Shown one piece after another: positions 7,733 to 16,171 of a stretch of 64,000 nt of DNA. The notes under the pieces are model-generated. The model was given only the letters and a program-made list of their open reading frames with translations, ran no database searches and was not told where the DNA came from. Numbering within the stretch: the stretch's first letter is position 1; each line of letters opens with the position of its first letter. The position numbers and the translations under genes were made by a program. This stretch comes from Bordetella ansorpii (GTDB taxonomy: Bacteria; Pseudomonadota; Gammaproteobacteria; Burkholderiales; Burkholderiaceae_B), in NCBI RefSeq assembly GCF_900078705.1, contig NZ_FKIF01000002.1, forward strand, positions 310,001-374,000. The letters run 5' to 3'.

Positions 7733-9276
7733 CGCAGCCGTCCGCCGCGCTGCGCCTGACGGGCATCACCAAGCGCTTCGGCAGCCTGACCGCCAACGAC
7801 GACGTGTCGCTGACGCTGGCGCCGGGCCAGGTGCTGGCCCTGCTGGGCGAGAACGGCGCGGGCAAATCCACGCTGGTTTCCATCCTGTTCGGCCATTACG
7901 TGGCCGACGCGGGCAGTATCGAAGTCTTCGGCCAGCCCCTGCCGCCGGGCCGGCCCGACGCGGCGCTGGCCGCGGGCGTCGGCATGGTGCACCAGCACTT
8001 CACGCTGGCCGACAACATGACGGTGCTGGACAACGTGATGGTCGGCACCGAGCCGCTGTGGCGCCTGGCCTCGGCCCGGCGCCAGGCGCGCGCGCGGCTG
8101 GCCGAGCTGGGCTCGCGCTTCGGCCTGTCGGTGTCGCCGGATGCGCGCGTCGGCACGCTGTCGGTGGGCGAAAAGCAGCGCGTCGAGATCCTGAAGGCCC
8201 TGTACCGCGGCGCGCGCGTCCTCATCCTCGACGAACCCACCGCGGTGCTCACGCCGCAGGAATCGCAGGCGCTGTTCGCCACGCTGCGCGAGTTCGTGGC
8301 GCAAGGCCTGGCCGTCATCTTCATCTCGCACAAGCTGGACGAGGTGATGGCCGTGTCGCAGCGCGTGGCCGTGCTGCGCCAGGGCAAGCTGGTGGCCCAG
8401 CGCGATACCGCCGACACCAACGCGGCCGAACTGGCCGAGCTGATGGTGGGCCGCAAGGTCGTGCTGCCGCGCGCCGAGGGCGCCACGCCGTCGCAGCAGG
8501 CCGCCCCCGTGATCACGCTGTCGCAGGTCGGCGTGCGCGAATCGCGCGATGCCGTGCCGCTGCTGCATCCGCTGGACCTGACCATCCACGCGCACGAGAT
8601 CGTCGCCGTGGCGGGCGTGGCCGGCAACGGCCAGCAGGCGCTGGTGTCGCTGCTGACCGGCCTGCGCCAACCGTCGGAGGGCACCATCCGGCTGGGCGCG
8701 GAGCACGCGCTGGCGCCGTCGTCGCCAGCGGGCTGGACGGTCGCGGGTGTGGGCCGCATCCCCGAAGACCGCCACCATGAAGGCGTGATCGGCGACAACC
8801 CCGTGTGGGAAAACGCCATCGTCGAAGACCTGCACGATCCGCGCTACGCCCGCTGGGGCCTGGTGCGCGCGCGCGCCGGCCGCCAGCATGCCCAGGCCCT
8901 GGCCAGGCGCTTCGACGTGCGCGCCGCCTCGCTGGACGTGCGCACGCGCAGCCTGTCGGGCGGCAACATGCAGAAGCTGGTGCTGGGCCGCGCGCTGCTG
9001 CGCGAGCCGCGCTTCATCGTCGCCGACCAGCCCACCTGGGGCCTGGACATCGGCGCGGTCGCGTACGTGCGCGAGCAGTTGCTGGCCGCACGCACGCGCG
9101 GCGCCGGCATTCTGCTGGTCTCCGAAGACCTGGAAGAGATATTCGCGCTGGCCGACCGTATCGCGGTGCTGTGCGGCGGCAAGCTGGTGGACGTACGGCC
9201 CACGTCGCAATGGACGCCGGCCACGGTCGGCCTGGCCATGACGGGCGCGCCCTCGAAGGAAAACACCCTGCAATGA
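7729..9276 (+). CDS. BMP-type ABC importer, double ATPase subunit
   Basis: A 515-residue fusion of two ABC ATPase domains, as in sugar and nucleoside importers (YufO/RbsA type). The first domain has Walker A GENGAGKST (40-48), signature LSVGEKQRVEI and Walker B VLILDEPTAVLTP. The second domain begins near 255; its Walker A is degenerate (GVAGNGQQ, lacking the Lys), which is normal for this subfamily, while LSGGNMQKL and FIVADQPTWGLD are kept. It overlaps the receptor gene upstream and the first permease downstream by four bases each, so translation is probably coupled. It energises import through the two following permeases. Confidence 0.93.
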   Translation: MTQPSAALRLTGITKRFGSLTANDDVSLTLAPGQVLALLGENGAGKSTLVSILFGHYVADAGSIEVFGQPLPPGRPDAALAAGVGMVHQHFTLADNMTVLDNVMVGTEPLWRLASARRQARARLAELGSRFGLSVSPDARVGTLSVGEKQRVEILKALYRGARVLILDEPTAVLTPQESQALFATLREFVAQGLAVIFISHKLDEVMAVSQRVAVLRQGKLVAQRDTADTNAAELAELMVGRKVVLPRAEGATPSQQAAPVITLSQVGVRESRDAVPLLHPLDLTIHAHEIVAVAGVAGNGQQALVSLLTGLRQPSEGTIRLGAEHALAPSSPAGWTVAGVGRIPEDRHHEGVIGDNPVWENAIVEDLHDPRYARWGLVRARAGRQHAQALARRFDVRAASLDVRTRSLSGGNMQKLVLGRALLREPRFIVADQPTWGLDIGAVAYVREQLLAARTRGAGILLVSEDLEEIFALADRIAVLCGGKLVDVRPTSQWTPATVGLAMTGAPSKENTLQ

Positions 9277-10346
9277 TGAAGTGGACCCTGGAACGCCGCG
9301 CCGACCCGAGCCGGCTGGCGCAGGCCATCGCGCCGCTGGCCGCCGTGGCCTGCACCCTGCTGGTGGGCATGCTGCTGGTCGCCTGGGCCGGCGCGCCCGT
9401 CGGCCAGACCTATACGCTGCTGTTCGACGGCGCCTTCGGCTCGCGCTTCGCGCTGTCCGAGACCCTGACGCGCGCCACGCCGCTGATGCTGACCGGCCTG
9501 GCCTGCGCCGTGGCGTTCCGCGCGCGGCTGTTCAACATCGGCGCCGAAGGCCAGCTCTACATGGGCGCGCTGGCGGCCGTGGCGGTGGGCGGCATGCATG
9601 GCGGCGCCGCCTTCGACCTGCCCACGCCCGTGCTGTTCGCCGGCATGATGGCCGCGGCCGCGCTGGCCGGCGCCCTCCTGCTGCTGATTCCCGCGCTGCT
9701 GAAATCGCGCTTCGGCGTCGATGAGGTGGTGACCACGCTGCTGGGCAACTTCATCGTGCTGCTGTTCGTGTCGATGATGCTGGACGGCCCGATGAAAGAC
9801 CCCATGGCGATGGGCTGGCCGCAATCGGTCGCGCTGGACGGCAGCCTGGAACTGGGCAAGCTGATCGAGCGCACGCGCGCGCATACCGGCCTGTTGTGGG
9901 CCGTCGGCCTGGCCGTGGGCCTGTGGCTGGTCAACCGCTACACCGTGTTCGGCTTCCACATGCGGTCGGTGGGCGCCAACGCGCACGCCTCGCGCTTCCT
10001 GGGCCTGCCGGTGCAGCGCGTGATGCTGTGCACCGCCATGCTGTCGGGCGCGCTGGCCGGCCTGGCGGGCGCCATCGAGGTCGCGGGCCGCACCGGCTAC
10101 GTCACGCTGGATATGTCGCCGGGCTACGGCTACACGGGCGTGGTGGTGGCCATGCTGGCGGGCCTGCATCCCATCGGCGTGGTGGCGGCCAGCATCTTCG
10201 TGGCCGGCATGCTGGTGGGCGCGGACAGCATGAGCCGCGCCGTGGCCGTGCCCAACTACATCGCCGACGTCATCGTCGCCGTCGCGCTGCTGGCCATGCT
10301 GGTGGCGACGCTGTTCGCGCAGTACCGCGTGCGCCGCGTACGCTGA
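9273..10346 (+). CDS. BMP-type ABC importer permease 1
   Basis: Integral membrane permease of about 357 residues (BPD_transp_2, RbsC/YufP type). A first helix at about 20-42 is followed by ATPLMLTGLACAVAFRARLFNIGAEGQ, the characteristic segment of nucleoside-type permeases, and a further series of hydrophobic helices ending in LAMLVATLFAQYRVRR. The start overlaps the ATPase stop (ATGA); two ATG codons (9273, 9276) are adjacent. It should form the membrane channel as a heterodimer with the next gene product. Confidence 0.92.
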   Translation: MMKWTLERRADPSRLAQAIAPLAAVACTLLVGMLLVAWAGAPVGQTYTLLFDGAFGSRFALSETLTRATPLMLTGLACAVAFRARLFNIGAEGQLYMGALAAVAVGGMHGGAAFDLPTPVLFAGMMAAAALAGALLLLIPALLKSRFGVDEVVTTLLGNFIVLLFVSMMLDGPMKDPMAMGWPQSVALDGSLELGKLIERTRAHTGLLWAVGLAVGLWLVNRYTVFGFHMRSVGANAHASRFLGLPVQRVMLCTAMLSGALAGLAGAIEVAGRTGYVTLDMSPGYGYTGVVVAMLAGLHPIGVVAASIFVAGMLVGADSMSRAVAVPNYIADVIVAVALLAMLVATLFAQYRVRRVR

Positions 10347-10356
10347 GGAAACCGAG

Positions 10357-11307
10357 ATGGAATGGATAGACCTGCTGGGCTCCGCGGCATTCTGGGTGGC
10401 CGTGCTGCGGCTGGCCACGCCGCTGATCCTGGGCACGCTGGGCGTGTTGCTGTGCGAACGCGCCGGCGTGCTGAACCTGGGCATCGAGGGCATCATGGTG
10501 GCCGGCGCCTTCAGCGGCTGGCTGGTGGTGTACCTGGGCGCGCCGCTGTACGTGGGCCTGCTGGCCGCCGCCGCCGCGGGCGCCGTGTTCGGCCTGCTGC
10601 ACGCGGGCCTGACCGTGGGCCTGGGACTGTCGCAGCACGTATCGGGCCTGGGCGTCACCATGCTGGCCACCAGCCTGAGCTACTTCGCCTATCGCGTCAC
10701 GTTTCCCAGCGTGAACACGCCGCCCACCATCCAGCCCTTCGCCGAGATGAAGTTCCTGGCGGACATCCCGCTGGTCGGCCCCACGCTGGCCGGCCAGACG
10801 CCGATGACGCTGATCGCGCTGGCCGCCGTGCCGCTGGTGGCGTGGGGGCTGAACCGCACGCCGCTGGGCCTGGCCATCCGCATGGTGGGCGAGAACCCCG
10901 CCGCCGCCGAAGGCCAGGGCCTGTCGGTGACGAAGCTGCGCACCGGCGCCATCGTGGCGGGCTCGGCGCTGATGGGCCTGGCCGGCAGCTTCCTGACGCT
11001 GGCCGCCTTCAACGCCTTCTTCTTCAACATGGTCAACGGCCGCGGCTGGATCTGCGTGGCGCTGGTGGTGTTCGCCTCGTGGCGGCCCGGCAAGGCGCTG
11101 CTGGGCGCGCTGGTGTTCGCCTTCTTCGACGCGCTGCAGCTGCGCCTGCAGCAGGGCGCCACGTCGCTGCCGGGCCTGCCCGAACTGCCGTATCAGGTGT
11201 ACCTGATGCTGCCTTATATTCTTTCCATCCTCGCCCTGGTGGTGATGGCGCGCCGCGCCGCCTACCCGCAGGCGCTGATGAAGCCCTATCGCAAGGGCGA
11301 ACGCTGA
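10357..11307 (+). CDS. BMP-type ABC importer permease 2
   Basis: A 316-residue permease (YufQ type) with about eight hydrophobic segments. The conserved RLATPLILGTLGVLLCERAGVLNLGIEGIM region lies at about 20-50, and RMVGENPAAAEGQGLSV near 180-195 corresponds to the cytoplasmic EAA-like coupling loop. It starts 10 bases after permease 1 and ends 18 bases before the deaminase, so all five genes look co-transcribed. Partner of permease 1. Confidence 0.92.
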   Translation: MEWIDLLGSAAFWVAVLRLATPLILGTLGVLLCERAGVLNLGIEGIMVAGAFSGWLVVYLGAPLYVGLLAAAAAGAVFGLLHAGLTVGLGLSQHVSGLGVTMLATSLSYFAYRVTFPSVNTPPTIQPFAEMKFLADIPLVGPTLAGQTPMTLIALAAVPLVAWGLNRTPLGLAIRMVGENPAAAEGQGLSVTKLRTGAIVAGSALMGLAGSFLTLAAFNAFFFNMVNGRGWICVALVVFASWRPGKALLGALVFAFFDALQLRLQQGATSLPGLPELPYQVYLMLPYILSILALVVMARRAAYPQALMKPYRKGER

Positions 11308-11325
11308 TCCTCGAGGTGCCGCTTC

Positions 11326-12606
11326 ATGTTTGACCTGCTCATTACCCGCTGCACGTTGCCCGACGGGCGCGGTCCCGTGGACGTCGGTGTCGTCGATGGC
11401 CGCATCGCCGCCATCGAGCCTGCCTTGCAAGGCCCTGCTGGCCAGACCGTTGACGCCGCCGGCCAACTGCTGTCGCAGCCCTTCGTCGACGCGCACTTCC
11501 ACATGGACTCGACGCTGTCGTACGGCATGCCGCGCGTCAACCAGTCGGGCACGCTGCTCGAAGGCATCGCGCTGTGGGGCGAACTCAAGCCGCTGCTGAC
11601 CCAGGAAGCCCTGGTCGAGCGCGCGCTGGCCTACTGCGACTGGGCCGTGGGCCGGGGCCTGCTGGCCATCCGCTCGCACGTGGACGTGTGCGATCCGCGC
11701 CTGCTGGCCACGGAAGCGCTGCTGCACGTGCGCGAACGCGTCAAGCCCTACCTCGACCTGCAACTGGTCGCCTTCCCGCAGGACGGCGTGCTGCGTTCGC
11801 CGGGCGCGCTGCAGAACCTGAAGCGCGCGCTGGACATGGGCGTGGACGTGGTGGGGGGCATCCCGCATTTCGAGCGCACCATGGCCGACGGCGCCGAGTC
11901 CGTGCGCATCCTGTGCGAACTGGCCGCCGAACGCGGCCTGCGCGTGGACATGCACTGCGACGAAACCGACGATCCCCTGTCGCGCCACATCGAGTCGCTG
12001 GCCTATCAGGCGCAGCGCCTGGGACTGCAAGGCCGCGTCACCGGCTCGCACCTGACGTCCATGCACTCGATGGACAACTACTATGTGTCCAAGCTGATCC
12101 CGCTGATCCGCGAGGCAGGCGTCGCCGCCATCGCCAATCCGCTGATCAACATCACCATCCAGGGCCGCCACGACACCTATCCCAAGCGCCGCGGCATGAC
12201 GCGCGTGCCCGAACTGCTGGCGGCCGGCGTGCCGGTGGCGTTCGGCCACGATTGCGTGATGGACCCCTGGTACAGCCTGGGCTCGGGCGACATGCTGGAA
12301 GTCGCGCACATGGGCCTGCACGTGGCGCAGATGACGGGCCGCGATGCCATGCACGCCTGTTTCCAGGCGGTGACGTCCACGCCCGCGGCCATCCTGGGCC
12401 TGGATGAAACGGGCCTGGAAGTGGGCAAGCGCGCGGACATGGTGCTGCTGCAGGCCGGCGATCCGGTCGAAGCGGTGCGCCTGGGCGCGACGCGTTTGAA
12501 GGTGTGGCGTGGGGGCAAGCTGATTGCCGAGACCCCGCCGGCCACGGCGACGCTGCATCTGGAAGGACGGCCGGGGTCGGTGGATTACCGTATGGGGCGG
12601 CCCTGA
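11326..12606 (+). CDS. codA: cytosine deaminase-like amidohydrolase
   Basis: A 426-residue amidohydrolase-superfamily enzyme, predicted to deaminate cytosine to uracil and ammonia. Metal and catalytic positions known from E. coli CodA are recognisable: DAHFHMD (55-61, two metal His), the His of MHCDETDD (about 208-215, with the catalytic Glu), SHLTSMH, and FGHDCVMDPWYSLG (about 305-318), nearly the CodA pattern with its metal Asp. The length fits CodA. It is last in the importer operon, 18 bases after permease 2, which suggests that the importer brings in cytosine or a similar aminated pyrimidine and that ammonia release is the purpose. Related aminohydrolases for other bases cannot be excluded. 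Confidence 0.82.
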   Translation: MFDLLITRCTLPDGRGPVDVGVVDGRIAAIEPALQGPAGQTVDAAGQLLSQPFVDAHFHMDSTLSYGMPRVNQSGTLLEGIALWGELKPLLTQEALVERALAYCDWAVGRGLLAIRSHVDVCDPRLLATEALLHVRERVKPYLDLQLVAFPQDGVLRSPGALQNLKRALDMGVDVVGGIPHFERTMADGAESVRILCELAAERGLRVDMHCDETDDPLSRHIESLAYQAQRLGLQGRVTGSHLTSMHSMDNYYVSKLIPLIREAGVAAIANPLINITIQGRHDTYPKRRGMTRVPELLAAGVPVAFGHDCVMDPWYSLGSGDMLEVAHMGLHVAQMTGRDAMHACFQAVTSTPAAILGLDETGLEVGKRADMVLLQAGDPVEAVRLGATRLKVWRGGKLIAETPPATATLHLEGRPGSVDYRMGRP

Positions 12607-12661
12607 CATCCACCAGACAGGCGTGGATGACCGGGAAATCTTCGAGAAAAACTCACGAGAT

Positions 12662-12723
12662 TCGAAAAAAACTCATTTTTTGCAGTTTTCTCTAATTTCT
12701 CCCAGAAAAAACTCATTTTTGAT
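12662..12723. repeat. AT-rich ACTCATTTTT repeats after the Fic pseudogene
   Basis: Two copies of AAAAACTCATTTTT occur here (ACTCATTTTT at 12671-12680 and 12711-12720) in a strikingly AT-rich patch between GC-rich genes. The second copy, extended to ACTCATTTTTGAT (12711-12723), recurs exactly at 13807-13819 on the other side of the Fic pseudogene. In each 13-mer the embedded TCA is the stop codon of a minus-strand gene (Fic here, the LysR gene there). The pair could mark the ends of an inserted segment. Confidence 0.6.
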
Positions 12724-13730
12724 CATCATCGGTGGCGTCGTTGATCACTGAGTGACCAAAAGCCTGCTGCACAACGAGTTCGATCCGATCCATGACGTTA
12801 GCGGGAAGATGGCTGTATTGCTTGCGCCGATGGCCGGACAATCGTCCATGATGCGATTGCGCCATCCGGATGAGCGCGGACAGATCTTTCCGAGGAAGAT
12901 CGAATTCCTGATCCAACTGCGCGAAAGCCTGGTCGTATCCAGCCAGCCAAGCCAATTCGCTGGGAATCTCCTCTTCCACGGCGTGCCGGATCATGCGGTG
13001 AAGAAACGCCACTTCACGGCTCGCATCAAAGAAGCGGTAAGCACTGCTTCCGGGATGGGCGCGGATGATCGGGTCAGGCTCGGCCCGAACGTAATCCCAC
13101 AACCGGGTCACTGGCTGCGAGAAGCCTTGCAAAACGCCCAAATAGTCAGGAATGTGCTTCTGGATTACCGCTGAGACGGGCACCACGGTGGCGCCAGGCA
13201 ACAACCCGGAATTCGCCAGCACGTGATGAATGAAGAAGCGGTGTAGCCGACCATTGCCATCCAGAAACGGATGCAGATACACGAAGCCCATTGTTGTTCA
13301 CGCGGAATTTTCGGTCCCGCATGGGTTGCTGCGCCGTGACGTAATCATCCTCGGGAAAAAGCGCGACATACCCTGCTGTGGGGGAAGCCTCAATGACCAT
13401 GGCATTCCCGGTCAACCACTCCCACAAATGACATGCCTTTCTCAAGGTCGCACTGTTCGGCGAATCCCGTAAGCGATCAGCCAATTGCGCAGGTTCGCGC
13501 CATTGCGTGAACAACGCGTCGACGACTTCGAGATTCACGCCCTCATGACGCAAGGCGAAGTCCAGATGCCCCGCTATTGAGTCCTCAATGGCAACACCAC
13601 GTGGAAAGACGATTTGATCAGCCGTGCCCATTCGTCGGTTGACTGATCCACTGATGAAGGCACGCTTTATCAACGGACGCACACGAAGCCCGAGACGCTC
13701 AATCAGCTGTGCATAGCCCACGGTTTGCAT
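12713..13730 (-). pseudogene. Fic/DOC family protein, internally deleted and frameshifted
   Basis: Two minus-strand frames encode the ends of one Fic protein. The first (13730 down to about 13290) begins MQTVGYAQLIERLGLR and carries the N-terminal region of a large Fic subfamily. The second holds the catalytic motif HPFLDGNGRLHR, intact for AMP transfer, and the C-terminal region ending ...DDDQK. They join out of frame near 13288-13300, where the N-terminal part ends in RKFRVNNN and is followed immediately by GFVYLHPF. From memory, full-length relatives are about 490-500 residues, so roughly 150 residues before the Fic motif are missing. Deletion plus frameshift makes an inactive relic the best reading. 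Its composition is less GC-biased than its neighbours, suggesting acquisition. A separate start at MGFVYLHPF has no clear ribosome site. Confidence 0.85.
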
Positions 13731-13806
13731 GAAGGACTCGAAATTTTTTCAGCGTTATCGAATTTTTCTCATTCTAGGGATGAAATTCGATGAAAACTCG
13801 AAATTC

Positions 13807-13819
13807 ACTCATTTTTGAT
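13807..13819. repeat. 13-bp direct repeat, copy upstream of the Fic pseudogene
   Basis: ACTCATTTTTGAT is identical to 12711-12723. It contains the stop codon of the LysR gene. The 78 bases between it and the Fic start are AT-rich and include further A/T runs, probably the old Fic promoter. Confidence 0.6.
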
Positions 13820-14729
13820 GCGAAGGCGCCTGTATATCTCCCGGCGCATGCGCCCCCGCATCGCTCATCGCCGCCTCGGTCGCTTCCACGAAGGCCTCCG
13901 ACAGCGTCGCATGCGGCGTCTGCGTGGCCCAGATCACCCCCATGCGGCGCACCGGCGCCGTATCGGGCAACGGCACGCGCGCGATGCCGATGCTGTCCAG
14001 CCAGTCCGGCGCCCAATCCGGCACCAACGACACGCCCAGCCCTTCGCGCACCATGCTGGCGATGGCCATCAACCCATCGATCTCCAGGCGTTCATGCGGC
14101 CGGATGCCGTGCTGGCGCAGGTAGCGATCAGCCATGCGCCCGCCCCACGCCGCGCGATCATAGCGGATGAAGGGTTGCTGCGACATCAACTGATGCGCGT
14201 CGTTGGTGGCGACGTCGGGATGCGCCAGTACCACCAAGGGTTCTTCGACGATCGTGCGCCATCCATACCCCTTGGGCAACGCGAACTGCGGTTGCACGAT
14301 AAAAGCCACGTCCACGTGTCCACCGACAGTACGGTGATACAGGTGACTGGACGTGCCTGGTTCCACATACACGCTCAGTGAGGGATAGCGGCGATACAGC
14401 CGCGTGAGCACGGGCGGCATCACGCCGGTCAGCGCCGACACCGACACCCCCACGCGCAATTCGCCCAGCGGCGCGTCGTCACTGGCGCTGGCCCGCAGGT
14501 CGCGCACGTCACGCAGCACCAGGCGCGCGCGTTCCAGCATGCGCAAACCCGCCTCGGTAGGCTTTACGTGACGCCCGGCGCGACGCAGCAGCGGCGTGCC
14601 CAGATCCTGCTCCAGCGCGCGCACGCGCGCCGCGATGGCCGCGGGCGTCAGATCGAGCCGGCGCGCGGCCTCGGCCAGCGAGCCTGCCTCGACCACCGAC
14701 ACAAAACTCTGCAGGAACTGTGTGTCCAT
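13809..14729 (-). CDS. LysR-family transcriptional regulator
   Basis: A 306-residue LysR regulator. The N-terminal winged helix-turn-helix is clear (FVSVVEAGSLAEAARRLDLT, residues 9-28, then AAIAARVRALEQDLGTPLLRR), followed by a substrate-binding domain from about 90 (ELRVGVSVSALTGVMPP). It is divergent from the DapA-family gene, with 219 bases between. That gap holds a perfect inverted repeat (14851-14870) that is a likely operator, so it probably controls its neighbour and perhaps itself. Its last codons overlap the 13-bp repeat that borders the Fic relic. The inducer is unknown. Confidence 0.9.
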   Translation of the reverse strand: MDTQFLQSFVSVVEAGSLAEAARRLDLTPAAIAARVRALEQDLGTPLLRRAGRHVKPTEAGLRMLERARLVLRDVRDLRASASDDAPLGELRVGVSVSALTGVMPPVLTRLYRRYPSLSVYVEPGTSSHLYHRTVGGHVDVAFIVQPQFALPKGYGWRTIVEEPLVVLAHPDVATNDAHQLMSQQPFIRYDRAAWGGRMADRYLRQHGIRPHERLEIDGLMAIASMVREGLGVSLVPDWAPDWLDSIGIARVPLPDTAPVRRMGVIWATQTPHATLSEAFVEATEAAMSDAGAHAPGDIQAPSHQK

Positions 14730-14850
14730 GGATGTCTTCCTCCTGGTGCGCGAACCGGTGAATACGCCGGCCCGGCACGCACGCCTGGCCGGCTCACCTG
14801 TCCGGCATTCTCGTTGCAGCGCAACGAGACACCAATAATCCTATGTTCTG

Positions 14851-14870
14851 AAAGCTGTACAAACAGCTTT
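14851..14870. promoter_or_regulatory. inverted repeat operator between LysR and DapA-family genes
   Basis: AAAGCTGT-ACAA-ACAGCTTT is a perfect eight-base inverted repeat with a four-base centre. It lies 121 bases from the LysR start and 78 bases from the DapA-family start, a normal place for an autoregulated LysR site. Protein binding is inferred. Confidence 0.5.
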
Positions 14871-14948
14871 TCGCGCAAGCACACATGGTGCCAGAATCGA
14901 AGTCTGCAGCGGCCCCGCGCCGCCGTCATTGTCATGGAGACTGTCGCA

Positions 14949-15881
14949 ATGCCCCATTCCGCAGGTCTTTCCGGCGTCTTCTCGCCGGTCCTCACCCCGT
15001 TCGACGCCCAGGGCCGCCCCAGCACCGAACGCTTCGTCAAGCATTGCCGCTGGCTGCGCGGACAGGACGTGGGCCTGGCGGTGTTCGGCACCAACTCCGA
15101 AGCCAACTCCCTTGCCGTCGGCGAGAAGCAGAAGCTGCTGGCCGCGTTGCTCGAAGCGGGCGTCGAACCCTCGGCGCTGATGCCCGGCACCGGCGCCTGC
15201 GCGCTGCCCGACGCCATCGAACTCACCCGCACCGCGGTGCAGGCCGGTTGCGCCGGCGTGCTGGTGCTGCCGCCGTTCTACTACAAGGGCGTCAGCGACG
15301 AAGGCCTGTTCCGCTACTTCGCGGGCCTGATCGAAGGCGTGGCCGACGAGCGCCTGCGCATCTTCCTTTATCACATCCCCCCGGTGGCCCAGGTGCCCAT
15401 CAGCCTGGACCTGATCGACCGCCTGCTCGACCGCTATCCCGGCATCGTGGCCGGCGTGAAGGACAGCTCGGGCGACTGGGCCAACACCTCGGCCATGCTG
15501 GAGCGCCACGCCCCGCGCGGCTTCCAGGTGTTCGCGGGCAGCGAAGTGTTCCTGCTGCGCACGCTGCGCGGCGGCGGCGCGGGCTGCATCACCGCCACCG
15601 GCAACGTCAATCCCGGCCCCATCGTGGACCTGTTCAAGCACTGGCAGGACGCCGATGCCGACCAGCGCCAGGCCGGCCTGGACACCACGCGCGCCATCTT
15701 CCAGCGCTATCCCATGATCCCCGCCATGAAGGCCGCCATCGCGTGGCAATCGGGCGATGCCGATTGGCGCCACGTGCGCGCGCCGCTGGTCGAACTGGAA
15801 AAGAGCCAGGCGGACGCCCTGTGCGCCGAGCTGGAGAAATCGGGCTTCAGCATGCCCAACGCGAAGTCGCTGGCGGCATAA
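14949..15881 (+). CDS. DapA/N-acetylneuraminate lyase family aldolase or dehydratase
   Basis: A 310-residue Schiff-base TIM-barrel enzyme of the dihydrodipicolinate synthase superfamily. The catalytic Tyr (141, in FLYHIPP) and Schiff-base Lys (171, in GVKDSSGDW) are present. The DapA substrate loop GTTGE is replaced by GTNSEANSL (47-55), so it is probably not the lysine-pathway enzyme but a sugar-acid or keto-acid lyase or dehydratase. The ATG at 14949 has GGAGA seven bases upstream; an ATG at 14934 is also in frame. It is regulated presumably by the divergent LysR protein, and lies convergent to a galactarate/altronate-dehydratase-type gene, which supports a role in aldarate breakdown. Confidence 0.85.
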   Translation: MPHSAGLSGVFSPVLTPFDAQGRPSTERFVKHCRWLRGQDVGLAVFGTNSEANSLAVGEKQKLLAALLEAGVEPSALMPGTGACALPDAIELTRTAVQAGCAGVLVLPPFYYKGVSDEGLFRYFAGLIEGVADERLRIFLYHIPPVAQVPISLDLIDRLLDRYPGIVAGVKDSSGDWANTSAMLERHAPRGFQVFAGSEVFLLRTLRGGGAGCITATGNVNPGPIVDLFKHWQDADADQRQAGLDTTRAIFQRYPMIPAMKAAIAWQSGDADWRHVRAPLVELEKSQADALCAELEKSGFSMPNAKSLAA

Positions 15882-15902
15882 CGCCCACGCGGCAAGACAA
15901 GA

Positions 15903-15937
15903 AGCCCGATCCAGCGCTCAAGCTGGATCGGGCTTTG
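15903..15937. terminator. Rho-independent terminator between convergent genes
   Basis: A 13-bp stem, AGCCCGATCCAGC pairing with GCTGGATCGGGCT, has a six-base loop and is followed by TTTG on the plus strand, 21 bases after the DapA-family stop. The reverse strand also ends in a T-rich stretch (CTTCTTGTCTT), so it may serve the UxaA-type gene too. Nothing else certain is seen between here and 16171 except a diffuse GAAGTC/GACTTC-bounded inverted region near 16084-16126. Confidence 0.75.
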
Positions 15938-16171
15938 TCATATCAGGCCAGACTCCATTCGGGCCTAGCCTTTGACTGGGTTGCACGCGTACCCAATCGG
16001 TGCATGAAACACTATTAACGATGCCAAGAAGCAGGTCGGCATCGCCGTCGAATTGCGCAACTGCAAGCCGCAGGCGTACCGGAGAAGTCGCGCCCGCAGC
16101 GCGAAAGCGCGAGGACGAGACTTCGCAGGTGCGCCTGTGGCGTCAGAAGAACACGCCTCGCCGCCAGCCAA

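Noticed and set aside
10270-12609. A 779-codon minus-strand frame opposite permease 2 and codA
   Set aside because: Repetitive His/Gln/Arg/Gly composition and exact antisense overlap with two motif-complete genes.
12713-13730. Treating the two Fic frames as two separate functional genes
   Set aside because: Each is an incomplete part of one family, the second has no clear ribosome site, and the join is a few bases wide, which is what a deletion or frameshift gives.
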